DNA from: Enterococcus quebecensis
GTDB lineage: Bacteria; Bacillota; Bacilli; Lactobacillales; Enterococcaceae
Direction: 5' to 3'
Assembly: GCF_001730365.1 (NCBI RefSeq)
Contig: NZ_MIKB01000003.1
Coordinates: forward strand, 1 to 64,000
DNA: 64,000 bases
The notes beneath the pieces are model-generated. The model searched no databases. It saw only the letters and a list, made by a program, of their open reading frames with translations, and had not been told where the DNA came from. The translations under genes and the position numbers were made by a program. Below, one piece after another: positions 28,951 to 39,165 of this stretch (position 1 is the first letter of the stretch; each line of letters starts with the position of its first letter).

Positions 28951-30354
28951 TTAAAGAATATAGCGGCTCAAATCTTCGTTTTGGACAATGCTATTCAGCT
29001 TTTCATTCACATAAGCTTCAGTAATTGTGATTTCACCCATTTGCATATCTGGTGCTTCAAATAATAGGTCTTCCAATAAACGTTCCAAAATCGTATGCAA
29101 ACGTCGGGCACCGATGTTGTCAGTGTCACGATTGACGTTAAAAGCAATATTAGCAATTCTTTCTATGGATTCTTTGGTGAAGATTACATTAACATTTTCT
29201 GTTCCTATCAGGGCGATATATTGCTTGATTAATGCATTGTTTGGTTCTGTTAAGATCCGTATAAAGTCTTCCGCTGTTAAATCATCTAGCTCTACACGAA
29301 TCGGAAAACGTCCTTGTAGTTCAGGAATTAAATCACTCGGTTTAGATAAATGGAAGGCGCCAGAAGCAATAAATAAAATATGATCTGTTTGAATTGAACC
29401 ATATTTTGTATTGACCTGTGATCCTTCAACAATAGGTAAAATATCTCGTTGTACCCCTTCGCGAGAAACTTCTCCTGAATTTTGTTGGCTTTTTGAAGTG
29501 ATTTTATCAAATTCATCAATGAAAATGATACCACTGCTTTCAGCTAAACGAATCGCTTCACTATGAATGTCAGCTTCTTTGACGATTTTTGCTGATTCTT
29601 CTTTTACTAATAATTCTTGGGCTTCTTTAACTGTTACTGTTCGTTCAACTTTTTTCTTTGGAGACAAAGCACCCAATGTCTCATTTAAATCGATACCCAT
29701 TTGTTCCATACCGTTATTCATAGCGGGCATCGTTTTCTTAGGTTCTTCTATTTCAATCGTTACTTCACGATTGTTTAACAATCCTTTTTCTAGTTGGTCG
29801 AGTATTGACTTACGGTTGACTTTGATTTCCTCAGTTACTTCTTCTTGGGTTTCTTGAGGTTGTTGTGCACTATTGAACATTTGCATCATTTGTTCAAATT
29901 GGTTGTTTGATGTTTGTTTTTGTTCTTTTTTGATTCCAGGTACAAGAACTTTTACTAGACGATTATTCGCTTTTTTTAAAGCTTGTGAGTAAACTCGGCT
30001 GTATTGTTGTTTTTCAACAATTTGAATCGCATTTTCAACAAGATCTCGCACCATCGATTCTACATCACGGCCAACGTAGCCAACTTCTGTAAATTTGGTA
30101 GCTTCAACTTTAACAAAAGGTGCATTGACGATTTTTGCCAAACGTCTAGCAATCTCCGTTTTTCCAACGCCCGTTGGTCCGATCATCAGCATATTTTTTG
30201 GAGTTACATCTTGTTGCATTTTTTCTTCCAACTGTAAACGGCGGTATCTGTTTCTTAAAGCTACTGCGACAGATTTTTTTGCAGTTTCCTGTCCGATAAT
30301 ATATTCGTCCAATTCTTTGACGATTTCTCTTGGTGTTTTATTCAATTCATTCAT
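28951..30354 (-). CDS. hslU: ATP-dependent unfoldase HslU (ClpY)
   Basis: HslU unfolds substrates for the HslV peptidase. Walker A is GPTGVGKT (59-66) and Walker [11 protein letters not shown] (Asp280-Glu281). The pore motif GYVGRD follows Walker A. The I domain lies between the Walker motifs and is Gln/Glu-rich here. Sensor and arginine-finger segment [19 protein letters not shown] and the conserved C-terminal LSRYIL tail for docking into HslV are present. The ATG at 30354 (467 residues) follows GGGGGA; an upstream in-frame start overlaps hslV. Confidence 0.96.
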   Translation of the reverse strand: MNELNKTPREIVKELDEYIIGQETAKKSVAVALRNRYRRLQLEEKMQQDVTPKNMLMIGPTGVGKTEIARRLAKIVNAPFVKVEATKFTEVGYVGRDVESMVRDLVENAIQIVEKQQYSRVYSQALKKANNRLVKVLVPGIKKEQKQTSNNQFEQMMQMFNSAQQPQETQEEVTEEIKVNRKSILDQLEKGLLNNREVTIEIEEPKKTMPAMNNGMEQMGIDLNETLGALSPKKKVERTVTVKEAQELLVKEESAKIVKEADIHSEAIRLAESSGIIFIDEFDKITSKSQQNSGEVSREGVQRDILPIVEGSQVNTKYGSIQTDHILFIASGAFHLSKPSDLIPELQGRFPIRVELDDLTAEDFIRILTEPNNALIKQYIALIGTENVNVIFTKESIERIANIAFNVNRDTDNIGARRLHTILERLLEDLLFEAPDMQMGEITITEAYVNEKLNSIVQNEDLSRYIL

Positions 30355-30370
30355 GGTCGCTATCCCCCAT

Positions 30371-30919
30371 CTATAATTCTTCAACTATAATATTATGATT
30401 TGTAAAGACACAGATATCTGCAGCGATGTTCAACGCATTTTTAGCGATTTCTTTGGCCGACATCTCCTTGTCTCCGTAGTGTTTCATTGCTCGAGCTGCA
30501 GAGAGTGCAAAATTACCACCAGAGCCAATTGCTAAAATACCATCATCTGGTGTGATCACTTCACCTGTACCTGAGACTAGCAACATTTCTTTTTTGTTCA
30601 TCACGATCAGCATCGCTTCTAATTTTTGCATTGATTGTTGAGTACGCCATTCTTGTGCTAGTTCAACGGCCGCTCGAGTTAAATTACCGTTGTATTCATT
30701 TAATTTACCTTCAAATTTTTCTTCTAGTGTAAATGCATCTGCTACACTTCCCGCAAAACCTACAACAACTTCATCATTGTATATTCTGCGTACTTTTTTT
30801 GCAGTTCCTTTCATAACAACGGATTCCCCCATCGTTACTTGACCGTCACCGGCCATTGCAAATTTCCCATTTTTTTCAACAGCACAAATCGTTGTTGAAT
30901 GAAATTGTGATTCAACCAT
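30371..30919 (-). CDS. hslV: HslV (ClpQ) protease subunit with N-terminal extension
   Basis: HslV is the proteasome-beta-like peptidase of the HslUV complex. The core matches the family: [35 protein letters not shown] and [16 protein letters not shown]. The usual Thr nucleophile (TTI) is at Thr9 here, behind MVESQFHS, whereas classic HslV has Thr directly after Met. Bacillus ClpQ has a comparable extension starting with Ser. Here residue 2 is Val, so either a propeptide is removed or another residue is used. The start is well supported by GGAGGA. A 22-bp palindrome lies just upstream. Confidence 0.95.
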   Translation of the reverse strand: MVESQFHSTTICAVEKNGKFAMAGDGQVTMGESVVMKGTAKKVRRIYNDEVVVGFAGSVADAFTLEEKFEGKLNEYNGNLTRAAVELAQEWRTQQSMQKLEAMLIVMNKKEMLLVSGTGEVITPDDGILAIGSGGNFALSAARAMKHYGDKEMSAKEIAKNALNIAADICVFTNHNIIVEEL

Positions 30920-30940
30920 TATAGTTCCTCCTAATTCAAA

Positions 30941-30962
30941 AGTATAACGAGCTCGTTATACT
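30941..30962. promoter_or_regulatory. Perfect 22-bp palindrome before hslV
   Basis: AGTATAACGAG (30941-30951) is followed at once by its exact reverse complement, ending 21 bases before the hslV start codon and just outside its GGAGGA site. It could be an operator or an RNA hairpin; it does not look like a CtsR direct repeat. Confidence 0.55.
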
Positions 30963-31173
30963 CCAACAGTAAAAGTCGATTGTGGCGCTTTTTACCACAA
31001 GTTATTTTCATCTTTTTCTTGTCGAAGTTAGCTCGTGAAGTTAGATAATGTTAAAAGTAGAGCAGGTTCATTTACTCTTGATCAAAAAACAGGAAAGTAT
31101 GTTTATGTTTTTTCAACGCTTATTTTGTCTTTTTATCGAGAAGCTGACCTGCAAAATTCGTTGTCTACACTTG

Positions 31174-32073
31174 TTATGCACGAGGATGAAACGTTCGATA
31201 ATTTTTTTGTAAGCTTTCTTTTGTTACATGGGCATATATTTGTGTAGTAGATAAGTCAGAGTGACCTAATAATTCTTGAACTGTACGCATGTCCGCACCA
31301 TTATTAAGTAAATGTGTGGCAAATGTGTGGCGTAACATGTGAGGATGGATATCGCTATTCAACGTACTTTTTTTTATCAACTGGTTTAAAACATACTCGA
31401 TTCCTGTTGGGGTGATCTGCTCACCATGATGGTTAACAAAAACAAAAGCATGCTCTTGTTGGTATCTTTCCATCAAAACCGCACGTCCATTTTCTAGGTA
31501 TTCTTTAAGAGCATCTTGGGCAAACGACCCAAAAGGTACATAACGATCTTTATTTCCTTTTCCATGAATAAGTAACACATTTGCAGAAAAATCAATCGAC
31601 TGTAATGTCAAATTTGTACATTCGCTGACACGGATACCTGTTCCGTAGAGAATTTCCAATAATGCTTGGTTTCTTAACTCTAAAGGTTTCGATCCCTTAG
31701 CACTTTCAAATAATGCATCCATTTCCTTTTCATAGAAAAAACGAGGAAGACGTAATTGTTTTTTCTTCATGTGTACGTAGGAAAAAGGGTTTTCTTTGAT
31801 TACTTCGTTTTTAAGTAAAAACTGGTAAAAGGATCGTAAACTAGCGATTTTTCGGCTAATGGAGTTTCGGCTATATTCTTTATCATAAAGAGTACTCAAA
31901 TAAGTTCGGATATCTAGGTGATCTACACTTAAATAATCCATATCACCAGAATCTTCTAAAAATTTAAAAAAGTTGAGAATATCTTCTTCATAGGCAATTT
32001 TAGTTTTTTCAGAATAACCACGTTCAAGGATCAAATATTGTAAAAACAACTCTGGCCAGTTTCTTTCCTGCAT
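31174..32073 (-). CDS. xerC: Tyrosine recombinase XerC
   Basis: XerC, with XerD, resolves chromosome dimers at dif. The 299 residues contain an N-terminal SAM-like domain and the catalytic domain with Arg148 (GTGIRVSE), a Lys near 172 (GKGNKDR), His245-x-x-Arg248 (HMLRHTFATH), His271 (LLGH) and the nucleophile Tyr280 (QIYAHV). Strong GGAGGGG ribosome site. It heads the xerC-hslV-hslU-codY group known in many Firmicutes. A possible CodY box lies about 65 bases upstream. Confidence 0.95.
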   Translation of the reverse strand: MQERNWPELFLQYLILERGYSEKTKIAYEEDILNFFKFLEDSGDMDYLSVDHLDIRTYLSTLYDKEYSRNSISRKIASLRSFYQFLLKNEVIKENPFSYVHMKKKQLRLPRFFYEKEMDALFESAKGSKPLELRNQALLEILYGTGIRVSECTNLTLQSIDFSANVLLIHGKGNKDRYVPFGSFAQDALKEYLENGRAVLMERYQQEHAFVFVNHHGEQITPTGIEYVLNQLIKKSTLNSDIHPHMLRHTFATHLLNNGADMRTVQELLGHSDLSTTQIYAHVTKESLQKNYRTFHPRA

Positions 32074-32135
32074 AGAAGTTCCCCTCCAATAAATTACAAA
32101 GTAACTTTAGCATAACCATTTTCAAAAAACAAATG

Positions 32136-32150
32136 AATTGTCAGAATTTA
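32136..32150. promoter_or_regulatory. Candidate CodY box upstream of xerC-hslVU-codY
   Basis: AATTGTCAGAATTTA matches AATTTTCWGAAAATT at 11 of 15 positions. CodY is encoded at the end of the same group, so autoregulation is plausible, but four mismatches in AT-rich DNA is weak support. Confidence 0.3.
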
Positions 32151-32232
32151 ATTAATATTTTCAAATTAGGTAACAATTTATTCAAATTTGATTGTAAAGA
32201 TTGCTCAATTATAAGGAAAATTTAATCTATGA

Positions 32233-32265
32233 ACAAAAAAACCAAAACAAAAATATTGTTTTGGT
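32233..32265 (-). terminator. trmFO terminator
   Basis: A perfect 10-bp stem (32241-32250 with 32256-32265) is followed by seven T residues on the - strand, 8 bases after the trmFO stop. Confidence 0.85.
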
Positions 32266-32272
32266 CGTCTAT

Positions 32273-33598
32273 TTATTTATCTTGTTCGACTAAATTAAGT
32301 TCTTTACTAGCTTTTGCCAATGTAGTCAATGCTCTATCGGCAATGGCTTCGTAGCGTTCTTTTTTATCACGAATTCTTTCAGGCAATTCAGGGAATAAAC
32401 CAAAGTTAGCATTCATTGGTTGGAAATGTTTGCCTTCTGCATGAGTAATATAATACGCCATACTACCTAATGCTGTTTCTCTTGGTAAAACAATAGGTTC
32501 TTGGGCTTTAGCTAAACGAGCAGCATTGATACCTGCTAACAAACCGCTAGCAGCACTTTCTACATATCCTTCGACACCTGTCATTTGTCCAGCAAAGAAT
32601 AAGTTCTCTCTTTTTTGCGATTGATATGTTGGTTTCAATAATTCTGGTGAATTCATAAAGCTGTTGCGGTGCATAACACCATAACGAACAAATTCAGCAT
32701 TTTCTAAACCTGGAATCATTTGGAAAACACGTTTTTGTTCTCCCCATTTTAGGTGTGTTTGAAAGCCTACTAGATTATATAAAGATGCTGCGGCATTATC
32801 TTGACGTAATTGGATCACGGCATATGGTCGTTTTCCAGTCTTAGGATCTTCCAATCCTACTGGTTTTAATGGACCAAATAACATTGTTTTGATTCCGCGT
32901 TTGGCCATCACTTCAATTGGCATACAGCCTTCAAAAAACTTCTCTTTTTCAAACGTTTTTAATGGCACAACTTCAGCCGAGATCAAGGCTTCATAAAATG
33001 CATTGAATTCTTCTTCTGTCATCGGACAGTTTAAGTAAGCAGCCTCCCCTTTATCATAACGAGACTTCAAGTAAACTTTATCCATATCAATGGTTGATTT
33101 ATCTACGATTGGTGCTGCAGCATCATAAAAATAAAAACCATCTGAACCATTAAACTCTTTGATTTGTTCAGCCAAAGATTCAGAAGTCAATGGACCTGTC
33201 GCAATAATGACGATGCCTTCAGGGATTGCAGTGATTTCTTCATTTTTAACTGTAATTAAGGGATGATTCTTTATTCTATCTGTGATTTCTTGTGAAAATG
33301 TATCACGATCCACCGCTAAAGCACCACCTGCAGGTACAGCAGTCTTATCAGCGCTGCTGATAATGATTGAATCTAAACGGCGCATTTCTTCTTTCAGTAC
33401 ACCAACTGCATTGGTTAAGTTATTCCCTCTTAAAGAGTTTGAACAAACTAACTCAGCAAAATTTTCTGTTTGATGCGCAGGTGTATTTTTTACTGGACGC
33501 ATTTCGTAAAGTGTAACTGGCACTCCTGCTTGTGCCACTTGCCATGCTGCTTCACTGCCGGCTAATCCAGCGCCGATAACTGTTACAGAAGTAGTCAT
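32273..33598 (-). CDS. trmFO: tRNA m5U54 methyltransferase, folate/FAD-dependent
   Basis: TrmFO (formerly Gid) makes ribothymidine at position 54 of tRNA, using methylene-tetrahydrofolate and FADH2. The N-terminal FAD motif is [14 protein letters not shown]. The family segments [17 protein letters not shown] (with conserved Cys) and LREEM-like [11 protein letters not shown] follow. [20 protein letters not shown] lies near the C-terminus. The 441 residues fit. It lies between topA and xerC with terminators on both sides, so it is probably its own unit. Confidence 0.96.
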   Translation of the reverse strand: MTTSVTVIGAGLAGSEAAWQVAQAGVPVTLYEMRPVKNTPAHQTENFAELVCSNSLRGNNLTNAVGVLKEEMRRLDSIIISSADKTAVPAGGALAVDRDTFSQEITDRIKNHPLITVKNEEITAIPEGIVIIATGPLTSESLAEQIKEFNGSDGFYFYDAAAPIVDKSTIDMDKVYLKSRYDKGEAAYLNCPMTEEEFNAFYEALISAEVVPLKTFEKEKFFEGCMPIEVMAKRGIKTMLFGPLKPVGLEDPKTGKRPYAVIQLRQDNAAASLYNLVGFQTHLKWGEQKRVFQMIPGLENAEFVRYGVMHRNSFMNSPELLKPTYQSQKRENLFFAGQMTGVEGYVESAASGLLAGINAARLAKAQEPIVLPRETALGSMAYYITHAEGKHFQPMNANFGLFPELPERIRDKKERYEAIADRALTTLAKASKELNLVEQDK

Positions 33599-33616
33599 AT
33601 ATTTCCTCTTTTCTTC

Positions 33617-33650
33617 AAAAAACCAACGGGAAGAACCGTTGGTTTTTAAT
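33617..33650 (-). terminator. topA terminator
   Basis: A stem of about 12 bp (33617-33629 with 33636-33647) with A6 on the + side gives a T-run for the leftward transcript, 20 bases after the topA stop. Confidence 0.8.
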
Positions 33651-33669
33651 TTTTCTTTGATAATATGGG

Positions 33670-35748
33670 TTATTTTTGAACGTTTTCTTCGTAGTCTCCG
33701 TTAACACAAACTACTTGCTTGCCACCTTTGACTTTTTTCTCAACGAGATATTGCCCACATTTTGGACATGGACGTCCAATTGGTTTATCCCAAGAAGTAA
33801 ATTCACAGTCTGGATAGCGACTGCAACCGTAGAATAATCGATTTTTTTTCGATTTCCGTTCAATGACTTGACCTTCTTTACATACTGGACAAGTAACACC
33901 GATTTCTTTGACGATTGCTTTTGTATTCCGACATTCTGGGAAGTTACTACATGCATAAAATTTACCATAACGTCCTAGCTTGATCACCATTGGATGGCCA
34001 CAAAGATCACAGTCGAATCCAGCTGGTTCGTCTTTAATTTGAATTTTTTCAATTTTTTCTTCCGCATTAGTTAATTCTTTTTCAAATGGTTGGTAGAAAC
34101 GATCAACAACTTCGACCCATTTTTCATTACCAACACCAATTTTATCCAAATCACCCTCCATTGAAGCAGTAAAATGAACATCGACAATTTGCGGGAAGAA
34201 TTCAACTATTAGTGAATTGACAATTTCACCCAATTCAGTAGGTTCAAATCGTTTATTTGTTAATTTAACATAATAACGTCTTTGTATTGTTTCTAGAGTT
34301 GGTGCATAAGTAGATGGACGTCCAACTCCATTTTCTTCTAACGCCCGAATCAAGGTTGCTTCACTAAATCTAGCTGGCGGTTGTGTGAAATGTTGTTTTG
34401 GTTCAATGTCAAGAGCATTGACTTTGTCTCCTTGAACTAGATCAGGTAAGATGTTTTCTTTATCCTCTTTACCATCATCACGACCCTCAACGTATACTTG
34501 CATGAATCCTTTGAATTTCACTTTAGCGCCATTGGCAATGAAAACTACGCCGTTTTGCTCTAGAGTTACTTTCATTGTGTCCAAAACAGCTGGTGTCATT
34601 TGACTGGCAACTAAACGTGACCAAATTAATGTGTAAAGTTTTAATTGGTCTTTATCTAAATATTGTTTGATTTCATTTGGTGTACGTAACACACTAGAAG
34701 GACGAATAGCTTCATGGGCATCTTGGGCACCCTGAGCATTTTTTACTTTGCGTCCGCCATGAGCTGAAAACTCACTACCGTATGTTTTTTCAATGTATTC
34801 GGCTACTTCGCCTTTAGCTGATTCGGCTATTCTAGTCGAGTCTGTACGCATGTATGTGATCAACCCAACAGTACCTTGTTTTCCTAATGGAATTCCTTCA
34901 TACAGCTGTTGTGCAACCATCATGGTTTTTCGCGTTCTAAAATTTAATTTTCTGGCTGCTTCTTGTTGTAAACTACTTGTTGTAAAAGGTAACGCTGGAT
35001 TGCGCTTGCGTTCCTTCTTCTCAACTTTTGTTACATCATATTCTTTGCCTTTAATACGGGTTGTAACTTCTTTTACAGCTTCAGCATTTGGTAATTTTTT
35101 CTTCTTGCCATCTAAGCCCCAAAAATTAGCTTTAAACTTTTTCTTGCCCTTTTGGAAGTTACCATCAATACTCCAATATTCTTCAGGTATAAATTTACGA
35201 ATATCGTTTTCACGATCAATAATGATTTTTAGAGCTACTGATTGTACTCGTCCAGCACTCAATCCTTTTTTGACTTTACGCCATAGAATCGGGCTAAGCG
35301 AATACCCAACTAAGCGATCTAAAATGCGACGGGCTTGTTGTGCATCTACTAAGTCTAAATTGATTGTACGTGGTTCTTTAAATGCTGATTTTACAGCTTC
35401 TTTAGTGATTTCATTAAATACAACACGGTTTTTATCATTCAAATCCAAGCCAAGAAGAAAAGACAAATGCCAAGCAATCGCCTCTCCCTCTCGATCCGGA
35501 TCGGCTGCGAGATAAACTTTATCAGCTTTTTTAGCAGCGGCTTTTAAGCTTTTGATTACATCGCCTTTACCACGGATAGATATATAGTGAGGTTCATAAT
35601 TATTTTCAATATCAATACCCATTTTACTTTTTGGTAAATCTCGAATATGCCCAACACTGGCAACAACCTTATAGTTTTTTCCTAAATATTTTTCAATTGT
35701 TTTGGCTTTAGCAGGGGATTCTACAATAACTAGATATTTATACGCCAT
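33670..35748 (-). CDS. topA: DNA topoisomerase I
   Basis: TopA relaxes negative supercoils. The TOPRIM start [17 protein letters not shown] and [13 protein letters not shown] are clear, the catalytic tyrosine is Tyr299 in TYMRTDSTR, and three C-terminal zinc ribbons follow ([36 protein letters not shown]..). The last ribbon is short: after [14 protein letters not shown] the protein ends, so its fourth cysteine is missing. Length 692. It lies downstream of dprA with no terminator between, as in many Firmicutes. Confidence 0.97.
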   Translation of the reverse strand: MAYKYLVIVESPAKAKTIEKYLGKNYKVVASVGHIRDLPKSKMGIDIENNYEPHYISIRGKGDVIKSLKAAAKKADKVYLAADPDREGEAIAWHLSFLLGLDLNDKNRVVFNEITKEAVKSAFKEPRTINLDLVDAQQARRILDRLVGYSLSPILWRKVKKGLSAGRVQSVALKIIIDRENDIRKFIPEEYWSIDGNFQKGKKKFKANFWGLDGKKKKLPNAEAVKEVTTRIKGKEYDVTKVEKKERKRNPALPFTTSSLQQEAARKLNFRTRKTMMVAQQLYEGIPLGKQGTVGLITYMRTDSTRIAESAKGEVAEYIEKTYGSEFSAHGGRKVKNAQGAQDAHEAIRPSSVLRTPNEIKQYLDKDQLKLYTLIWSRLVASQMTPAVLDTMKVTLEQNGVVFIANGAKVKFKGFMQVYVEGRDDGKEDKENILPDLVQGDKVNALDIEPKQHFTQPPARFSEATLIRALEENGVGRPSTYAPTLETIQRRYYVKLTNKRFEPTELGEIVNSLIVEFFPQIVDVHFTASMEGDLDKIGVGNEKWVEVVDRFYQPFEKELTNAEEKIEKIQIKDEPAGFDCDLCGHPMVIKLGRYGKFYACSNFPECRNTKAIVKEIGVTCPVCKEGQVIERKSKKNRLFYGCSRYPDCEFTSWDKPIGRPCPKCGQYLVEKKVKGGKQVVCVNGDYEENVQK

Positions 35749-35868
35749 TCAACGTGTGGCTCCTTTCGGTTTTTGTGTTTCTTCTATTATATATATCAAA
35801 ATGTAGAGAACTCACAAATCGTACTTCATCATATCTATTCATTACAGGTTTGTCAAGGATTGATACAG

Positions 35869-36750
35869 TTAAATCGAAAAAAATTGAATTTCTTCTAGGA
35901 TGTCTTGGGGACAAGTTGTACACTTGGCGCCCTCTTGGATGAGTCCATGACAACCATCTGACTGAGAATTCAACAAATTACCAGGAACAGCAAAAACTTC
36001 TCGACCGTATTCTAAAGCTGCTTGTGCTGTGATTAGAGAACCGCTTTTCTTTCGGGCTTCGATCACACAAGTGCCTAGGCTCATACCAGCAATAATTCGA
36101 TTCCTCATAGGAAAATGATATTTTCGAGGGCCTGTACCATTAGGATATTCACTAATGACTAAATGTTCTTCTTGCATCTTTCGTTGAATATGAGCGGTTT
36201 CTTTCGGATAACAAATATCTAGACCTGTTCCAATAACACCAATAGTATTGCCTCCGTGCTCCATTGCGACTTGATGACTGATGCTGTCGATTCCTTTAGC
36301 TAATCCACTAATAATAGTTAAGTCGTTACTGATCATTTCTGGAATTAATTGCCGCGCAATATTTATGCCATAGACAGACGCTGATCTTGCTCCAACAAAG
36401 GCCAAAGATTTTTTTTCTAGAAGTTTTAGATTCCCCTTGTAAAATAGCAACACTGGACAATTGTATATTTGTTTTAAGCAATGAGGATAGATTGGATCTA
36501 AAATTGTGATAAATGTGTGTGCTGACTGATATTTTTTCAGCTGCTCGGAATTGTTTGACCACTGATTCCATGATTCAGAGAATAATTTCTGATAAGTTGT
36601 GATTCCAGCTATTTGAATAATTTCTTCTTTTGAAAAATCTGCACTATTATTATATTTCATCGAAAAATCTAATACTTTCAACATACCTAAATTACCAATG
36701 CCGTTGCAAACGGCTAATTTAAATAATAAATCTCGTTGTTTTTCTTCCAT
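35869..36750 (-). CDS. dprA: DNA-processing protein DprA
   Basis: DprA binds incoming single-stranded DNA and loads RecA during transformation. The Rossmann core shows KSLAFVGARSASVYG, ISGLAKGIDSISHQVAMEHGG, GTGLDICYPKE, GTGPRKYHFPMRNRIIAGMS and EARKKSGSLITAQAALEYGREVFAVPG. Start 36750 (293 residues) follows AGAAGG; an upstream in-frame TTG contains that site. The gene appears intact and complete, though the residues beyond the core are short, without the C-terminal winged helix of some homologues. Confidence 0.95.
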   Translation of the reverse strand: MEEKQRDLLFKLAVCNGIGNLGMLKVLDFSMKYNNSADFSKEEIIQIAGITTYQKLFSESWNQWSNNSEQLKKYQSAHTFITILDPIYPHCLKQIYNCPVLLFYKGNLKLLEKKSLAFVGARSASVYGINIARQLIPEMISNDLTIISGLAKGIDSISHQVAMEHGGNTIGVIGTGLDICYPKETAHIQRKMQEEHLVISEYPNGTGPRKYHFPMRNRIIAGMSLGTCVIEARKKSGSLITAQAALEYGREVFAVPGNLLNSQSDGCHGLIQEGAKCTTCPQDILEEIQFFSI

Positions 36751-36817
36751 AAAAAAACCTTCTTTCGCCAATACTTGTTATATTAAGTATTCGCAAAAAA
36801 AGGGATTTTTTATTTTT

Positions 36818-37585
36818 TTAACACATATCTTTGATCGGAGCGAATGTCTTTCTGTGAATCGTACATATTCCTTGTTTTTCTAAACCTAGTAAATGTTCTT
36901 TTGTCCCATAACCGGCATTGTTTTCAAATCCGTATCCTGGAAACATTCTGGCATAGTCTTCCATTAAGCGATCACGAATGACTTTGGCTACAATACTTGC
37001 TGCTGCAATGGATACAGAGCGAGCATCTCCTTTAATGAGATTTTCTTGAGGAATTTTGACGTCCAATTTCATTGCATCGATCAATAAATAATCAGGAATG
37101 AAACAAAGATCTTCAAGTGCTATTCCCATTGCTAATTTTGATGCTTGATAAATGTTTATTTCATCGATCTTATTGTGGTCGACCATTCCAATACCGATAG
37201 AAATTGCTTGGTTTTGGATTTCATTATAAAGTTCATCTCTTTTTTTCGCAGATAACTTTTTAGAATCATTTATTCCAAGAAGTTGGAATTTTTCGGGTAA
37301 AATAACTGCAGCAGCGACAACAGGACCTGCTAAAGGACCGCGCCCTACCTCATCGATACCGACAATCAAACGATGTCCTTTAGCCCGTGCATTATTTTCA
37401 AACAGTTGCATTTCTTCAAGTAATGCTAACTCTTTTTCGTGGCGTTGTATTCTTCTTTCCCATTGTGCAAGAGCCTGCTGAACGCCACTACGTTCATCTT
37501 TTTTCCATTGATAGATTCTTTTATCACTTCTTGTATTAATGGTTGCTAAATCAGCTTTAATTTGTTGAATTGACTCAGTTTTCAT
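36818..37585 (-). CDS. rnhB: Ribonuclease HII
   Basis: RnhB cleaves RNA in RNA/DNA hybrids and at single ribonucleotides. VGIDEVGRGPLAGPVV carries the first two acids (Asp78, Glu79), and LLIDAMKLD and SIAAASIVAKVIRDRLM supply the others. The first 70 residues form a helical extension typical of Bacillales/Lactobacillales RnhB (255 residues). Its first codons overlap the end of rbgA by 11 bases, so the two are translationally coupled. Confidence 0.96.
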   Translation of the reverse strand: MKTESIQQIKADLATINTRSDKRIYQWKKDERSGVQQALAQWERRIQRHEKELALLEEMQLFENNARAKGHRLIVGIDEVGRGPLAGPVVAAAVILPEKFQLLGINDSKKLSAKKRDELYNEIQNQAISIGIGMVDHNKIDEINIYQASKLAMGIALEDLCFIPDYLLIDAMKLDVKIPQENLIKGDARSVSIAAASIVAKVIRDRLMEDYARMFPGYGFENNAGYGTKEHLLGLEKQGICTIHRKTFAPIKDMC

Positions 37586-38438
37586 CTTTTATGACTCCTA
37601 ATTCTTCCCAACGATCTAATGTGTATGGCCCTAATTTGCTGCTACGTATTTCTTGAATGATCATTTCACTGGCTCGATCATAATCATCTCGATAACCACG
37701 TTTTTGACTGATCAACATCAAAAGTTCAGCTGCGGGTAAAAAAGTTTCTTCTTCTGTTAAATGATAGCGTTCAACCAGACGCTCAGGATAGAAACGAGAA
37801 AAGAACGACAATCCGTAAATTGCTAAATCGTCCAAATGAAGAAGTTGATCTTTGATTGCTCCTGTCAAAGCTAACTTCTTACCAATTTCTTGATCCTCAA
37901 ACTTAGGCCACAGGATTCCTGGTGTGTCCAACAACTCTAAGTCAGTACCGGAACGCAACCATTGTTGACCTTTGGTTACTCCGGGTTTATTACCTGTTTG
38001 AGCAATTTTTTTTCCTACTAGACGGTTCATTAACGTTGATTTTCCTACGTTTGGAATACCGATACACATTGCACGGATGGGACGTGGTTTCAATCCCTTT
38101 GAGCGCTCTCGTTCAAGTTTTTCTTTCAACGCTTTTTTTGCTTCGGGAACAATTTTATTGACACCTTTATTCTGTTGGGCGTTAATCACTAAAGTATGAT
38201 AGCCTTTTTCTCGAAAATATAGCTGCCACTTCTGGTTCTGTTCTTTATCAGCTAAGTCTCCTTTGTTCAGTAAAACTAAACGTGGTTTTTGTTGAACAAT
38301 TTGATCCATCATTGGGTTTCTAGATGAAAGGGGCAATCTAGCATCAACTAACTCAAAAACAATATCGACGTATTTTATTTTTTCAGATACTTCTCTTCTG
38401 GCTTTTGCCATGTGTCCTGGAAACCATTGTATTGTCAT
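37575..38438 (-). CDS. rbgA: Ribosome biogenesis GTPase RbgA (YlqF)
   Basis: RbgA matures the large ribosomal subunit. It is a circularly permuted GTPase: G4 NKGD (58-61) comes before the P-loop GIPNVGKS (127-134) and G3 DTPG (171-174). The N-terminal WFPGHMAKARRE motif and C-terminal ANTAR-like helices are typical. The 287 residues fit. It follows lepB by 8 bases and overlaps rnhB, giving the order lepB-rbgA-rnhB. Confidence 0.96.
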   Translation of the reverse strand: MTIQWFPGHMAKARREVSEKIKYVDIVFELVDARLPLSSRNPMMDQIVQQKPRLVLLNKGDLADKEQNQKWQLYFREKGYHTLVINAQQNKGVNKIVPEAKKALKEKLERERSKGLKPRPIRAMCIGIPNVGKSTLMNRLVGKKIAQTGNKPGVTKGQQWLRSGTDLELLDTPGILWPKFEDQEIGKKLALTGAIKDQLLHLDDLAIYGLSFFSRFYPERLVERYHLTEEETFLPAAELLMLISQKRGYRDDYDRASEMIIQEIRSSKLGPYTLDRWEELGVIKDEN

Positions 38439-38446
38439 CTTATCAC

Positions 38447-39001
38447 CTATCTTGGTATAAATTTCATATGTTTTATTGGGTAGTACACAAATTGTGCTTT
38501 TCCTATAATATATTTGCTTTCAACAGCACCAAAAGACCGGCTGTCTTTGGACATTCGCCGATTGTCTCCTAAAACAAAATAACTATTTTTTGGTAAAATA
38601 TTTTCTGTAGTAAGATCACTTAAATTAAAATTTGTTGTATAAGGAGCTGTTTCATGATCTTTTTTTATATTTTTTTCTAAAAAAGGTTCTTCAATTGGTT
38701 TCCCATTTATATAAAGCTGATCCTTTTCGTACCTAACAGCATCTCCTGGTAATCCAATCACTCTTTTAATGTAGATTGCCCCGTTTGGTAGTTTGAATAC
38801 AACTACATCAAATCGTTTGATGGATGAGAATTTCTCCATTACAATCATGTCACCTTGACTAAGTGTTTTCTCCATAGAATTGCCATCCACAGGTACAGGA
38901 ATCAGAATAAAACCCCTTAGTATAAATAACAACACTAAAGAAGGAACGAGTAATTTCATGAAAAAAATAAAATACCCAATATATGATTTTTGCTTTTCCA
39001 C
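38447..39001 (-). CDS. lepB: Type I signal peptidase
   Basis: The enzyme removes signal peptides at the outer face of the membrane. One N-terminal membrane segment (about residues 12-34) is followed by DGNSMEKTL with catalytic Ser42 and IYIKRVIGLPGD with Lys79. GDNRRMSKDSRSFG is the conserved box E. The 184 residues suit a Gram-positive SipS type. The GTG start at 39001 is preceded by AGGGAG. It heads lepB-rbgA-rnhB. Confidence 0.95.
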   Translation of the reverse strand: MEKQKSYIGYFIFFMKLLVPSLVLLFILRGFILIPVPVDGNSMEKTLSQGDMIVMEKFSSIKRFDVVVFKLPNGAIYIKRVIGLPGDAVRYEKDQLYINGKPIEEPFLEKNIKKDHETAPYTTNFNLSDLTTENILPKNSYFVLGDNRRMSKDSRSFGAVESKYIIGKAQFVYYPIKHMKFIPR

Positions 39002-39103
39002 TCTTTTCTCTCCCTTTCTTTCGTTGATTCTATTATAAAGGAAAAATACTAGAAAAAGCGACTAATTTAAAGGAAAATTTCAAGCAATTAAATAATAAAT
39101 GAG

Positions 39104-39158
39104 AAATAGGTATGAAAAATGCTTTTTTCAACTTCGAATGAGCAGTTTTTCACGCCTA
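39104..39158 (-). repeat. Imperfect inverted repeat after ctpA
   Basis: AAATAGG..TGAAAAATGCT (39104-39123) pairs imperfectly with AGCAGTTTTTCA..CCTATTT near 39138-39158. It may end the ctpA transcript, though T-runs are interrupted. Confidence 0.4.
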
Positions 39159-39165
39159 TTTTTCT

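Noticed and set aside
31035-31247. 70-residue + strand frame between hslV and xerC
   Set aside because: It runs into xerC antisense, lacks a ribosome site and has no recognisable domain.
34793-35515. 240-residue + strand frame opposite topA
   Set aside because: Fully antisense to the conserved topA coding region; its composition reflects the complementary codons.
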